Translations under genes and position numbers: made by a program
Assembly (NCBI RefSeq): GCF_963583255.1
Contig: NC_084813.1
Span: 8,604,001-8,668,000 of the forward strand
Length of the DNA stretch: 64,000 nt
Origin: Pyrus communis
Lineage: Eukaryota > Streptophyta > Magnoliopsida > Rosales > Rosaceae
Direction of reading: 5' to 3'
Shown: positions 11,623 to 22,997 of the stretch, piece by piece
Layout of the letters: the number at the start of each line of letters is the position of its first letter
Position numbering within the stretch: position 1 is the first letter of the stretch
The notes under the pieces: generated by a model
Database searches by the model: none
What the model was told of the DNA's origin: nothing
The model's input: only the letters and a program-made list of their open reading frames with translations

Positions 11623-14600
11623 ATGGCAGCAGCAGAAGGTGGATTAGAATGGTGGGTTATATTCACTGTGACTGGTTTTCTTGTTGTAACTTCAGTAACT
11701 GCAGCTTCTTCAGCTCCGCAAGAAACCTTGGAACAGGAGCATCAGCATGCTTCCATTTACATTAACGGGAGCCAAACGTTTCAGTCTCACAATTTTCAGA
11801 CCAGAATGTTAAACTTTTTGTGGCAACTGGGTCGGTTATTCAGTTATGACCATGTTTGGCCTGTAAGTCTCACATTTCATTCCCTTATTCTCTTTTTCTT
11901 CTGTTACTCCCTTGTTTTCTGGTGATTTTTCAACTATATTTTGTAATTTATTTTTTCATATAAAAAAATGTTTTGGGCCCTGAAGAATGAGCCTAGGGAG
12001 CTTTTGTTTCAAAATTCGAAGATATGTTTTTTTTTTTTTTTCAGAAGAATATCTGGTGGCAAGCCACTGTTATATACCCTTTAGAGACCCAAAAAGGCTA
12101 TCGGAAGACATGCATGTTTTAATGCAAGCTTTCCTCAAACTGTAAAACACTATTTACAACATTCAACCCCAACTCACAAATATGGCTTTTCAAGTTAGCA
12201 CAAACTTCGTAGAAAATGTTTATTGAGAAGTTGTGTAAGATTCCAATAGGAGTGCCAATGGATTGGATTTTAACCAGAATCCGATTTAATGTGTATTGTT
12301 TAGACAGGATATGGATAACTCTTTGAGTTCAAACAACCCATTTATGACCAGAATCCACTTAACTACATGCATTGGTATTGTTATTCATTTGTGACTGAGA
12401 GGTTTTAAATACGAATTTCGTTAAATGATGAGTTCGATCCCAATATATTTTTTCATCCTTCAATGTAAATATGTCGTTGTATAAACAAAAACCAATCCCA
12501 ATTATATTGAATTTAACAAATCCGATTACGACAAAAAAATTACCTAAAAAAGGTTTTAATCTTTTTCATCATTAACCTCTCCATCAAAATTTTGTTAAAA
12601 CATTATTGATATCAGCATAAAAATTAAGTTCAATGCTATTTTAGTCCACTGAGCAAAAAGTAATTAACATAAAATATGATAAATGTATAACAATTTGGTA
12701 AATTAATTAACACTAGCCTCTTGAAAATTGGCCTTTTTATGTTAATTTGTTTTTAGATTTATATTAAACTACATGGTTTTTTTTTAAATTAAATTAAATT
12801 TTAAGTTCATTCAAAATGTTATGAATTTTGTCACATTCGTGTCCGGACCCTCATCACATTCTGGGTTTGACTCCACCGTAGCATGATATTGTCTGCTTTG
12901 GGCCCCAACCACATCCTCATGGTATTGTTTTTGGGAACTCACACGAGAACTTCTCAGTAGGTCACCCATCCTAGGATTGCTCTTGCGCGAACTCGCTTAA
13001 CTTCACAGTTCCTATGGAATCCGAAGCCAGTGAGCTCTTAAAAGGCTTCGTGCTATGTAGAGATGGGAATATACATATAAAGTTTACAGGATCTACTTCC
13101 CTGGGCGATGTGGGATGTTACAAATTTACTATTTTGTCCCTCATCAATTAAATGGTAATGTTTTGAATTTCTAAAAAGTGGATGGTATTTTTTTTTATAT
13201 TTCAAATGTTTCACCATTTTGTTGTTCTCACTTTATATATAGAAAAAAAAAAGTGATAAATTTGCTGTATTTAAGGGTAATCAAGTAGTGAACGCTTTGG
13301 TAAAACGTGATGATATGAGCTTTAGTTTTTCTTAGTGAGATTCACCTCCTTTTCTTTTTTTTTTTTTCCTCTCCTTTTTGTGATAGACATTGGTTGGGCG
13401 GTGCTAATTGGCACATTTTAAAATATTAGGAGGGTTTATATGTGCATTGTTGTTATTCAAGGCCAATATTGTTCGTCATATCTGAGTTTGATGATTTCAT
13501 TATAGGCTAGTTTCCTCGGTGTGTGGTCGATCTGGTGGCTCACCAAAGTATCGGAGGTGACCTGCTTGTGGTCGATCTACTGTTAAACAATGCTAGCTTT
13601 GGGATTATAAGATAATTTGGAGTCGCTATATCTTTCTATGCATATGTAGTCCAGATGAAATCATGATATTTTACGACCCCATAATTGGTTTGAGAGCTTT
13701 CATCTCTTATGTGATCTTGTAGCACTAGGTTATTGGTTCCTAAATATCCTGTCTCTTTCAGTTTTTTGTTCCATCTGGAATTATTGTTAGTGTAGTTTTC
13801 AGATTTTTGTTTGCAAGCCCTCCTATTAAAGTCATGTTCTTCTGGTATTGAATCATATATTTTGCCCTTTCATGAATAAAATATGTCATTTTTATTAAAT
13901 AAAAAAAAGTCAACATCGTCTGCATATAATAAACGACATGTTTTTCTCGTTTCTTTACATGATTGATCGTGTCCATGTTTATTATCTCCATCTTTGCTCC
14001 TCATTATTTTCTTGTATATTTTGATCTAAAATTATAATATGGGGATTTGGACTCCATGATCTCACAAAATAACAAGACAATGTGTAAGTTGAGTACAAGA
14101 TTTAATTGTTTAGTTTTTTTTTTTTTTTTTTTTTGGGGTAAATTAAATACAATATTGTTGCAATCATAAGAAAAAAAAAATTCACTTTCTCACCTGGAGA
14201 ACAGAAAAATCTCATTTATCTATCAAGTTGTCACGCTTTAATTAAAATTCAGTTATAAATTAAATTCTTTGAGATTCGACAAAGTAAATGAGGTTTTCTC
14301 TAAAATATTGAGTTTGAACTTTGAAGGGTTTATCTCTAAAGTTTGAGGTATCAAGGACTTATATGTGAAAAATCTCTTCTTCTTTTTTTATTTTTTTATT
14401 TTATTTATTTTATTTATTTTATTTTATTTATTTTTTTGCACGCTCTGAGGGGCTGTAATTGTTCAAAATTTGGCTTAATGTGGGGTGAAATTGGATATAC
14501 AGGAAATGACCATTGGGTGGAAAATTGTGGTGGGTACAATAATTGGATTTCTAGGGTCTGCTTTTGGAACTGTAGGTGGAGTTGGTGGGGGTGGCATTTT

Positions 14601-17412
14601 TGTTCCCATGCTCACTTTGATTATTGGATTTGACCAGAAATCATCAACAGCTATATCAAAGTGTAAGGCCTTACAACTTTCTCATAATTTTTCTTTCCTT
14701 TTGAGTTTTCACCGGCCGCATTTTCCTCATACCTTGCACAATTTATCATCTAAGGGACTATTATTGTCATTCCAAAAATTTAATTGTGCACTCCTTATAA
14801 GAGTATTTTTTTCTAAATATAGAAATTTAGTTTTATATTAATAGATTGTTCATGCAATATTGAAACCAAATCTATTATCCCTCAAGTTTTTTTTTTTTTT
14901 TTCTTGGTCCTAGTATGACTCAAGTTAAGTTGCTAGGAAATTCGTCAGTCAACAATGTATATCAAGTTAACACTCTTTGACGTGCAGCCCCATTCTACAC
15001 GTGAGAATTGATGACGAATAGAAACATGTTGGTTCTTTAATACCATGGTAGCAACAACCATTAGACAACAAAAGCTTCAAATGTTTCGAATGAGTCAGCA
15101 ATGTCAACACCAATCTTATAATTTCAATTAGATTCATTAATGTTTCGTTTTACCAAATGACGTGTGTGGAATTTTCTTATGCACTTCTAATCCATAAACT
15201 TGGTGGATATGAAAGTTATCGACCTTTTCCTTTCGAATGTAACTGAATACAATTTCGAGTGCTTGTGTGGTTGGTCAGGTATGATCACAGGTGCTGCAAT
15301 TTCATCTGTGTTCTACAATCTAAGGCTAAGGCATCCGACAGCTGACCTCCCCCTCATCGACTACGACTTGGCACTTCTTTTCCAACCAATGCTTGTGCTT
15401 GGGATCAGTATTGGAGTTGCTTTCAATGTCATATTTGCTAACTGGATGATCACAGTGTTATTAATCATTACTTTCTTAGGTAAGAATTATAGGAAATTAT
15501 GAATTCATTAGTTTCACCAACTGGACAACTTCCTCGATTCGTATAGTGATCAGATTTTGATGACATGCAGCCACATCAAGTAGGGCATTCTTCAAGGGCA
15601 GTGAGACATGGAAAAAAGAAACTATAGTAAAAAAGGTCATCTTAATTTTGTTAGTTCAATTTGTATATATGAGACATAATTTAATTCATCCCCGCATCTT
15701 GGCTCAACTAGTTTTCGAATTTTCAGGAGGCTGCTAGACGGATGCAGTCAAATGGTAAGTTGATCTATCATATTTTTCTTTGTTAGCATTAGCCTTACAC
15801 CAATTCAAATTTAGATGCCGGAAATTTTTTTATGCAGGTGATGATGCTACTGCAGAAGTTGATTACAAGCCTCTACCCAGTGGCCCGAGCAACGGCACTC
15901 CAACAGAAACCGAGGAATCCAAAAGAACAGAGGTAGGATTCCTTGCAGCCTGAGATTTCCTTGATGCATGGTTTTAGAGACTGACATTCTTTAACCTTCT
16001 CAGGTTTCTATCTTCGAGAATCTTTACTGGAAGGAACTTCTGATTCTTTTTGCTGTCTGGATTATAATTCTTGCATTGCAGATCGCTAAGGTAATACCTA
16101 CAATGTGGATGGATTTCGTTACAAGATCACGATTTGTACTTCCCTTCGATTCTATTTTATGCATTGAATCTGATTTTTCGGGAACTTGTCTGTTGGCACA
16201 GAATTATACAACAACTTGTTCGGCAGCATATTGGGCATATAATCTCTTGCAGGTACCTACCCTTCATGTCTCTTATAATTAGAAGAAAACATAAGTCTTC
16301 ATTTTCCATTTTTTTCGTGCTTCAAATACTATGCTCATTTGTGCTTGAACTAATGATTTTTTTTTTTTTTGTTCAAATCATATTTGTTTGGCATTATTTT
16401 TTCCTCAAATGAATTCTTAGATCCCCGTGGCTTTCGGAGTAACTATATTCGAGGCAGTTAAACTGTACAAAGGACATAGAGTGATTGCGTCCCGGGCAGA
16501 ATCAACCACAAATTGGACAGTAAACCAGCTTGTTCTTTGTAGTGCCTGTGGTATCATAGCCGGTATAGTTGGTGGATTGCTTGGTCTTGGTGGAGGCTTC
16601 ATTTTAGGTCCTGTTTTTCTGGAGCTAGGAATCCCACCTCAGGTGGATTTTATACTTGTGGAGTAGTTGATTTCACATTTACTGAATTTACTGATTCCGG
16701 TTCAATTCAAAAACTTGAAATACATATTATTATAGAGGGAAGATCATTGAGATCAGTTTTAACCGTAAAACACAACGAGAAGTGCGAAAACCTCACTTAA
16801 AACAGCTACGAATTTTATATACAGCAGCACATCTTTCACTTTCCCTAGTCAAAACTGGCTCATTGATCGAGAACTTTGATGCAGGTCTCAAGTGCCACAG
16901 CCACATTTGCCATGACATTTTCTGCCTCCCTGTCTGTTGTAGAGTACTACCTCCTAAAACGATTTCCGATTCCTTATGGTAATCGTCTTAGCCATCCAAG
17001 TTTCTGCCAATTGAAATACAAATTGAATGGTAGGGAGAGGAAATTTGTTCATTTATTTTTCAATAATTTGATGTTGGATTAAAAATTTCTCTTGCAGCTC
17101 TCTACTTTACTGCTGTGGCCACATTTTCAGCCCTAGTAGGGCAATATGTGGTGAGAAAGGTAGTCAGTTTTTTGGGGAGAGCATCTATAATTATCTTCAT
17201 TCTTGCCTTCACAATCTTTGTGAGTGCAATATCACTAGGTATGTATTACTGCCCGTGAACTCGATTCTGTCTTTTTATATTCCACTTGGTGATAAATGGG
17301 TGCTTAATTTGCTTTTAATTTCACAGGTGGAGTTGGAATAGTAGATATGATTGAAAAGATTAAGCATAAAGAGTACATGGGATTTGAAAACATCTGCACT
17401 TATGATGCCTAG
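11623..17412 (+). CDS. Sulfite exporter TauE/SafE family membrane protein (12 exons, intact)
   Basis: Spliced CDS: 11623-11862, 14503-14662, 15279-15479, 15571-15635, 15727-15754, 15838-15932, 16004-16090, 16202-16252, 16421-16642, 16885-16978, 17098-17238, 17327-17412. These sum to 1,470 nt and 489 residues; every junction is GT-AG and the frame stays open. Residues about 10-30 are hydrophobic (signal anchor or first membrane segment). The two TauE/SafE half-repeats are visible as [18 protein letters not shown] (from about residue 96) and [17 protein letters not shown] (from about 357). A hydrophilic linker (about 201-263) joins them, and the protein ends [15 protein letters not shown] ([10 protein letters not shown]). 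The family comprises multi-pass membrane proteins; bacterial members export sulfite or sulfoacetate, while plant substrates are not settled. The ATG at 11,623 is the first in-frame ATG. Intron 1 is 2.6 kb and carries transposon debris. Confidence 0.93.
12829..13122 (-). mobile_element. Solo LTR of Cassandra (TRIM with 5S rRNA-like region)
   Basis: A 294-bp element in intron 1 of the TauE/SafE gene. On the reverse strand it starts TGTAACATCCCACATCGCCC and ends TGTGACA-like (GACAAA-side terminus TGACA). It is flanked by identical 5-bp direct repeats AATTT (12,824-12,828 and 13,123-13,127). Its middle resembles the 3' part of plant 5S rRNA: on the plus strand 'GGTCACCCATCCTAGGATTG' and 'GCTTAACTTCACAGTTCC' match the reverse complement of 5S. 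That is the hallmark of Cassandra LTRs. There is no internal domain, so this is a solo LTR left by LTR-LTR recombination. It is not a working 5S gene. Confidence 0.9.
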
Positions 17413-19400
17413 TTTTAGTAACTTCTTCTGCCATCACTTCTCCCCATCTCAAGCATCCCTTGCCATACCCTAATTAGGGTTTTGCTTCAAGATTCTTTCA
17501 ACTCGACATGATTATTTGGGTTTTGCCTCTCTCAAATGTTGCTCTTTTTTTCTGGGCTAATGAGCTTATGCGGTATGTAGGTAGGAGGGAAGAGAAATGA
17601 ACTGTCCTCCCTACTCTTTCAAGTTTCAAGTGCACTCTTCCCTTGCATGGTAAGTTAGCGAATTTCCATTCTTGAGCAGCAATTTTGCTCATTTAGAAGA
17701 CAAATTTTTGAATTTGGTTCGTATTTACTTCCTAATGACGTATGGCATTTGTGTTAAATAATTCATTTATTATATGAGGAGAAATAGAACTGATGAATTT
17801 CCTAATTTGATCTCTTGCAACTTCCTTGATGGATGTGATTTCCTGAAACTAGAGAAAGCATCTTGTATCCTTTTATATTTATAAAGGATGTGGACTAAAC
17901 GCTGAGGAGGCCGGGCATATATATAGAATGTGAACCAACCTCGGGAACAGAGAATTACCATGTAACCCGTAATGTATCCCATTTTCTCTTTATCTCTCAT
18001 GTCACTTGATCAAGGCAAAATCACGACATACAAGATTTTACCAATTTAGTATTGGGGATACCAAGTAAATGACATGTAAGATAAAAAGAATGTGAGAAAT
18101 AACTGGTTATGTACAAGATTTTTCCCACCAGGACATTAGTAAAGTAGACCCAACTCTACAAAAATCAGCCAAAAGTTAGCTTCCTGTGCAAGTCAAAGCA
18201 GTTCCTATGGACAAGATTTCTCCTTCTAATAGCCGCACATGGACAAGACGGCTTCCCTTCATTATTTGCCTTATTTTTCTCCATCACATAAAGCAAATAT
18301 GAACATGTTAGTTTTTTTCTTGGGTACTTTCAATTTGATTTGTCCTCTGTCTAAATCTTGATCATAATTAAGTAAAGATTATAAATCATGAATATTACCA
18401 AACAGTATATGTGGGGTGTCTTTTCCCAAATGAGAAGCCGAAGGATTAAGCCGTCTGTTGGACCACATTTTTTATGAGAAAAAACTTGCGTGGCGTGTTC
18501 TAACAAAATATCAATGGATTTTGGTGGCAGTCCATGCCATCACCAGCGACATTACAAATGGGTTTGTAATGGGAGATATCAACCAAATGGGGAAGGGGTT
18601 GTGTACTTCAATTGATTAGTAGGACTATATATCTTTAATCTGGATTTGGAGTGGAGGAAACAAACTCTAGCCAGTTTGAAACAAAGTCGAGCCTGGTTTG
18701 GTGCCTCGGATTATATTTAATTAGAGAACTGAAGGAAGAAATGATGGTTGATGTATGAATTTTGTAAAAGTTGAAAGTAGAATAATTAATTATCAAAGAA
18801 ACTTTTCATTTCATGTTCTCACAAAATAGTAGTATTGAAAGAGAGATATGTTTTCTTCACGCTACTAATAGCTTTCTACGCTTGTTATTCATGTGATGGT
18901 GGAAGTTATATATGCAAGAGCATTTATAATAGAAAAAAAATAGGAGGTGGGAGAGAGATGGTAAGCTAGTGAAATCATATGTAAGATTCTTTGTTATTTA
19001 AGATATTATTCATTTTATAAAATTTAAAAGAAAATGATTTTCGCACTTCTATTTTTACTTTATATATTTTTTTTCTTTTTTATTTATTTATTGATTCTCG
19101 TTTAATACATTTCCCTTTCTATGGTTCACAAAGAGTTAAAAGGAGTGAAATAATCATGTTGTTTTCGATCTTTGGTTGACAAAGAAGATTTTCTTAATTA
19201 TAGCATATTTAGAAATTACTTTTTTTTGTTCATCATCCTCTGAATCTAGAGAATTGTCCAAAGTGTACTACTCAGGTTAAGTAACCTAATCAATTACTGA
19301 TTTTGAGCCATATATCGATGAAATGTTTATATATTTGTTTACTAGATAATCTAATATGTTATTGATGCAGGATGGAACCAAGGGAACCGAGGGAGATAAC
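17413..19400. other. 3' flank of TauE/SafE gene and gene-free AT-rich DNA
   Basis: The 3' UTR of the TauE/SafE gene should occupy the first few hundred bases. AT-rich polyadenylation-like sequence (TAAATAATTCATTTATTATA near 17,755) is present. Beyond that no ORF with recognisable protein similarity and no clear transposon end was seen. Confidence 0.4.
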
Positions 19401-19510
19401 CTGGGAATCACTTGACCAGGGGCCAATGGAATCACTCGACGTTGCTACAGGGATAGAACCTAGGAATTACTCGACCAGGGGCAAGGGAATCACTCACGTT
19501 GCTAATCGTC
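19401..19510. repeat. Two-copy degenerate direct repeat
   Basis: Two related units of roughly 50-60 bp, sharing 'CTCGACCAGGGGCAAGGGAA'-type sequence and each ending near ACGTTGCT (about 19,440-19,447 and 19,494-19,501). The following 300 bp, to about 19,800, contain 'TTTAAATAGGG', which might be part of a decayed LTR, but no family could be assigned. Confidence 0.4.
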
Positions 19511-19964
19511 AATTCACTCAACACGACCAAATCTGACACTTGATTTTAAGGAAGGAGAAAACCCACTCTCTTCTTAGATTAACTTTTGAATTCTCTAATT
19601 GACTACTTTAAGGATACATATGGAGCCCTTTAAATAGGGAAATTACAAAGCATTGGTATACTAAATATTTAAGTGTAGGATAGTTACTAGGTAATTCAAT
19701 TAAAAGAGAAGGTCACAAAGGTTTTGAGAGATGAGAAGTCACTAAAGCCTTAAATTTATTTGTTCCCCATGCACTGCATCAGTTATATGTTCATACTAAC
19801 AAATGATATTATTATCATGTTATAATAAAGGGAAATACCCCAAAATGGGACAATTTCTTAATCTCGTGACAGAAATATGACAAACCGGCCATGCACAAAC
19901 CATGCACACCATGCACAAAACCGAAATTACTAAAATACTCAAATATAAATGGGTTATTCCTCAC

Positions 19965-20070
19965 TTTCTCTCCCTCATTTTCTGATTTCTCCCTCTACTC
20001 TCTCTCTCCCTTCCTCTCTCTCTCTTTTCTCATTTTCTCTCTCTACTATCTCTCTCTTCCTCAGTTCTCT
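19965..20070 (+). repeat. CT-rich microsatellite tract
   Basis: Degenerate (CT)n/(TCTC)n run of about 100 bp. It creates Ser/Leu-rich pseudo-ORFs in several frames that are not genes. Confidence 0.8.
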
Positions 20071-20489
20071 GAGCTCCGATTTCGAGGAGATGGAAGTCCA
20101 AAGAGAGGCAAGAAGAGTGAGCTGGGCTTTAGGTTCACCTCATGCCTCTGATTTCGAACAAAGGGATGCAAGAGAGATAGAGAGAGAGGGGTGAGAAAAA
20201 TGAGTTGGATTTTGTACCATATTTTCTGTTTTGGCCGAAAAGTTCCATTTTTTCCCCCGACTGAAGCTTCGACATGCATAGTAAGGTAGGGTGTTTAGTT
20301 CCAAGTTCCTTCATCAATGATTTATGGAATAAATGGATTGTTTGTAAGATGAATTAATACTTAAGGTTTGTGTTTTATGTTGGGGCGTATGGGTGGAATA
20401 GATTTCAAGTTTTGATGTGCTATGAGATTGGGATAGAACAATTTATTGTTCAAGTGCTCAATTGCATAAATTTGTGAAAAATTTTCAAT

Positions 20490-20930
20490 AATGTGCATGT
20501 GGTGTGCATATGGTGTGCATGACTACATCTTAATATGAGAAGCGAGAATGTTCACTAGTTATGATGCATGTATGTTGTGCCTATGAATTTAGCAAGTATG
20601 ACCACAACCTAGTTGGCCTCAGCAAAAAACAAAATTAAGAAAAACAACTTAGAGGACGTTAAGGGTCATGCATGTCCGTGAAATAATGACAACGAGTATC
20701 ATGTTTTCCACATGCATGGTTAAGCAGTGGTTGATATATGTAACAAGACCTTTCAAACTGTCACTATAACCTTATATACATAACAATTTTGTTTTAATTG
20801 TATCCACTATACCAATATGTTGCCATTAAAGTTTCTCTCATTTTGTGCATATCATGTGCATGTACTGTACATATTATGTGCATGTGGTGTGCATATAGTG
20901 TATTATGTGTAGATGGTGTGTACTTACATC
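20490..20930. repeat. Degenerate GTGCAT/GTGTGCAT repeat clusters
   Basis: Short clusters of GTGTGCAT-type words at 20,495-20,520 and 20,850-20,915 and their complement (CCATGCACACCATGCAC) at 19,890-19,915. Together with the CT tract they may mark one decayed non-coding element spanning about 19,840-21,620, but no ends or target duplications were found. No gene is supported. Confidence 0.35.
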
Positions 20931-21866
20931 TTTGATACTCTTCACATTAATGTTGTTTACTACTTTTTCCTTTGATTCAGAGGCAGGCCCTGCAAATATG
21001 AAAAAAAAACAAACGAGTTCGCAAAACAATTTCCTTTGTTTCAGTTGGGTTCATTCGTGTCCATTCAAACTACAATTTTTTTCAAATCCTTGAAATATTT
21101 GAACCCAATCAAATTTGATACCAAATTCAAATTAATGAATCTTCAATTCTTCATATAAAATTTAGCGTCATTTATCTGATTGTGGCATATATCTGATCGT
21201 GTCATATATCTGATTTCGAAGGGAGAGTTGTGAGCTATGGATTTTTGGGTTGAGCTCAGATCTGTGAGCATAACATGTGTCTGTCATGTTGCATGTCCTA
21301 TGCATGTTGTGTACATACAGTGTAGGAGCGAGCTTAATATGAAGAGAGTGAACGAGTATGCGAAACAATTTCGTTCATGTCCTTCTCTCTTCCTTCTTTC
21401 CACTCTGATTTCTCTCTTTTCCCTCAAATTTATCCATTCTCCAAAAGGCAACTGACCTTTAGTATGTTTCTTTTATTTAATTGCAGCAAAAGCCAAACCC
21501 TATTTTAGCGCTTGCAAATTTGGATCGAGAGAGAGAGCAAAGGGAGGGAGAAGATAGAAGAAATGAAAACCCACATATAAATCAGAGAAATGATAAAAAA
21601 ATCAAAAATCAAAATTAAAGGATCAAAGCTGTAACTCGGAAGGATATGGCCTCTGATGAGCGATTTGGCCTACAGCTCACTCCAAAAAAACACCTCCGAG
21701 AGCCAAGGATGACACCTTAAGTGGTTACGCAGGTCGTGTGCTTCTGTAAGTAAGACGTATGGCTGATAACCTAACGGCTAAAAGCCCAAGGCAGCCCGTA
21801 AGCTGAAACTTACACCTGCCATGACTACGCGAACTCGCCTTCTTACTTATAAGCAGTGTTTTTGGC

Positions 21867-22640
21867 CAACGATTATAGTAGCCACGCAGACCTCATCTGC
21901 TTCCTATGAGAAGCACAAGTCCGACCGACGGCTCTATAAGTCAAAAATCTCAAAACGTGCCCCTGGTGGGCTAAGGCTGAAAAAGCCACAAAGTCGAGTG
22001 TCACGACTTATAGCAGCTATGCGAACCTCATCTGCTTCCTATGAGAAGCATGGGTCCGACCGACAGCTCTATAAGTAAAAAATCTCGCAACGTGCCCCGG
22101 GAGGGCCAAGGCTTAAGAAGTCGCAAAGTCAAGTGTCACGACATGCCTATAGTAGCTACGTGGACCTCCTCTGCTTCCTACGAAAGGAATAAGTCCAGTC
22201 GACAGCTCTATAAGTCAAAAATCTCGCAACATGCCCCGAGAGGGCTAGAAGCTCAAAAAGCCACAAAGTCGAGTGTCACAACTATAGCAATTACGTGAAC
22301 CTCCTCTGCTTTCAACAAGAGGCATGAGTCCGACCGATGGCTCTATGAGTCAAAAATCTCGCAACATGCCCTGGGAAGGCTAGAAGCTCAAGAAGCCACT
22401 AAAGTCAAATGTCACGACTATAGCAGCTACACGGACCTCTTCTGCTTCCTGTAAGAAGCACAAGTCTGACCGACGGCTCTATAACTCAAAAATCTCATAA
22501 CATGCCCCGGGAGGGCTAAAGCTCACGAAGCTACCTAGAGTCGAGATTCACAGCTATAGTAGCTGTGCGAACTCGCCTACCTCCGATGGAGACAATGAGT
22601 TCGACGGCCGGTTCTATAAGTTGGAAATCGCTTATTTCTT
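21867..22640. repeat. Tandem array, unit about 136 bp, nearly six copies
   Basis: Units begin near 21,867, 22,003, 22,140, 22,278, 22,412 and 22,551 (last one partial). Each contains 'CCTCATCTGCTTCCTATGAG'-like sequence, a 'GTCCGACCGACGGCTCTATA' block and 'AAAAATCTCGCAACRTGCCC'. Copies differ by substitutions and small indels. A degenerate extra copy may begin at about 21,820. A different two-unit repeat of about 110 bp follows at 22,655-22,870 ('AAGCCCCGAAGCC', 'CCCGTCCTAYGRCAAAGTTT'). The array lies between the missing pol and the reverse-strand ORF of the gypsy element ending at 26,781, so it is probably part of that element. Confidence 0.88.
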
Positions 22641-22997
22641 CATTTCGTAGGAAAAGCTCTAGAAGCCCCAAAGCCAAAAATGAAGCTTAAAGTGACCGTG
22701 TGAGTCAACTGCTCCATCGAAGTAGCTAACTGAACTACCCGTCCTATGACAAAGTTTTGCAAAATACCACAAGCAGGTAAGGCTCCCAAAGCCCCGAAGC
22801 CGAAACTAAAACCGAAGTGACGACGTGGGATCAACTAGTCGCCCGTCCTACGGCAAAGTTTCACAAAAGGCATGACAAAATAGAAGGATGAAGCAAAAAC
22901 AAGGAAAGCTGTTTATTAAATTCCTAGCAAATTGATAAACTGGCTCGAATGTCAACAAGGTTCAAGCAAAGCAGGACAAAAAGGAAAAAAAGAAAAT

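Noticed and set aside
11490..11765. 91-codon ORF overlapping exon 1 of the TauE/SafE gene
   Set aside because: Wrong frame relative to the conserved protein; the exon structure is explained fully by the TauE/SafE frame.
12830..13120. 5S rRNA gene
   Set aside because: Only part of 5S is present, with many changes, inside a TG...CA element with target duplications; it is a Cassandra LTR.
19891..20317. Ser/Leu-rich ORFs
   Set aside because: Produced by a CT microsatellite read in several frames.
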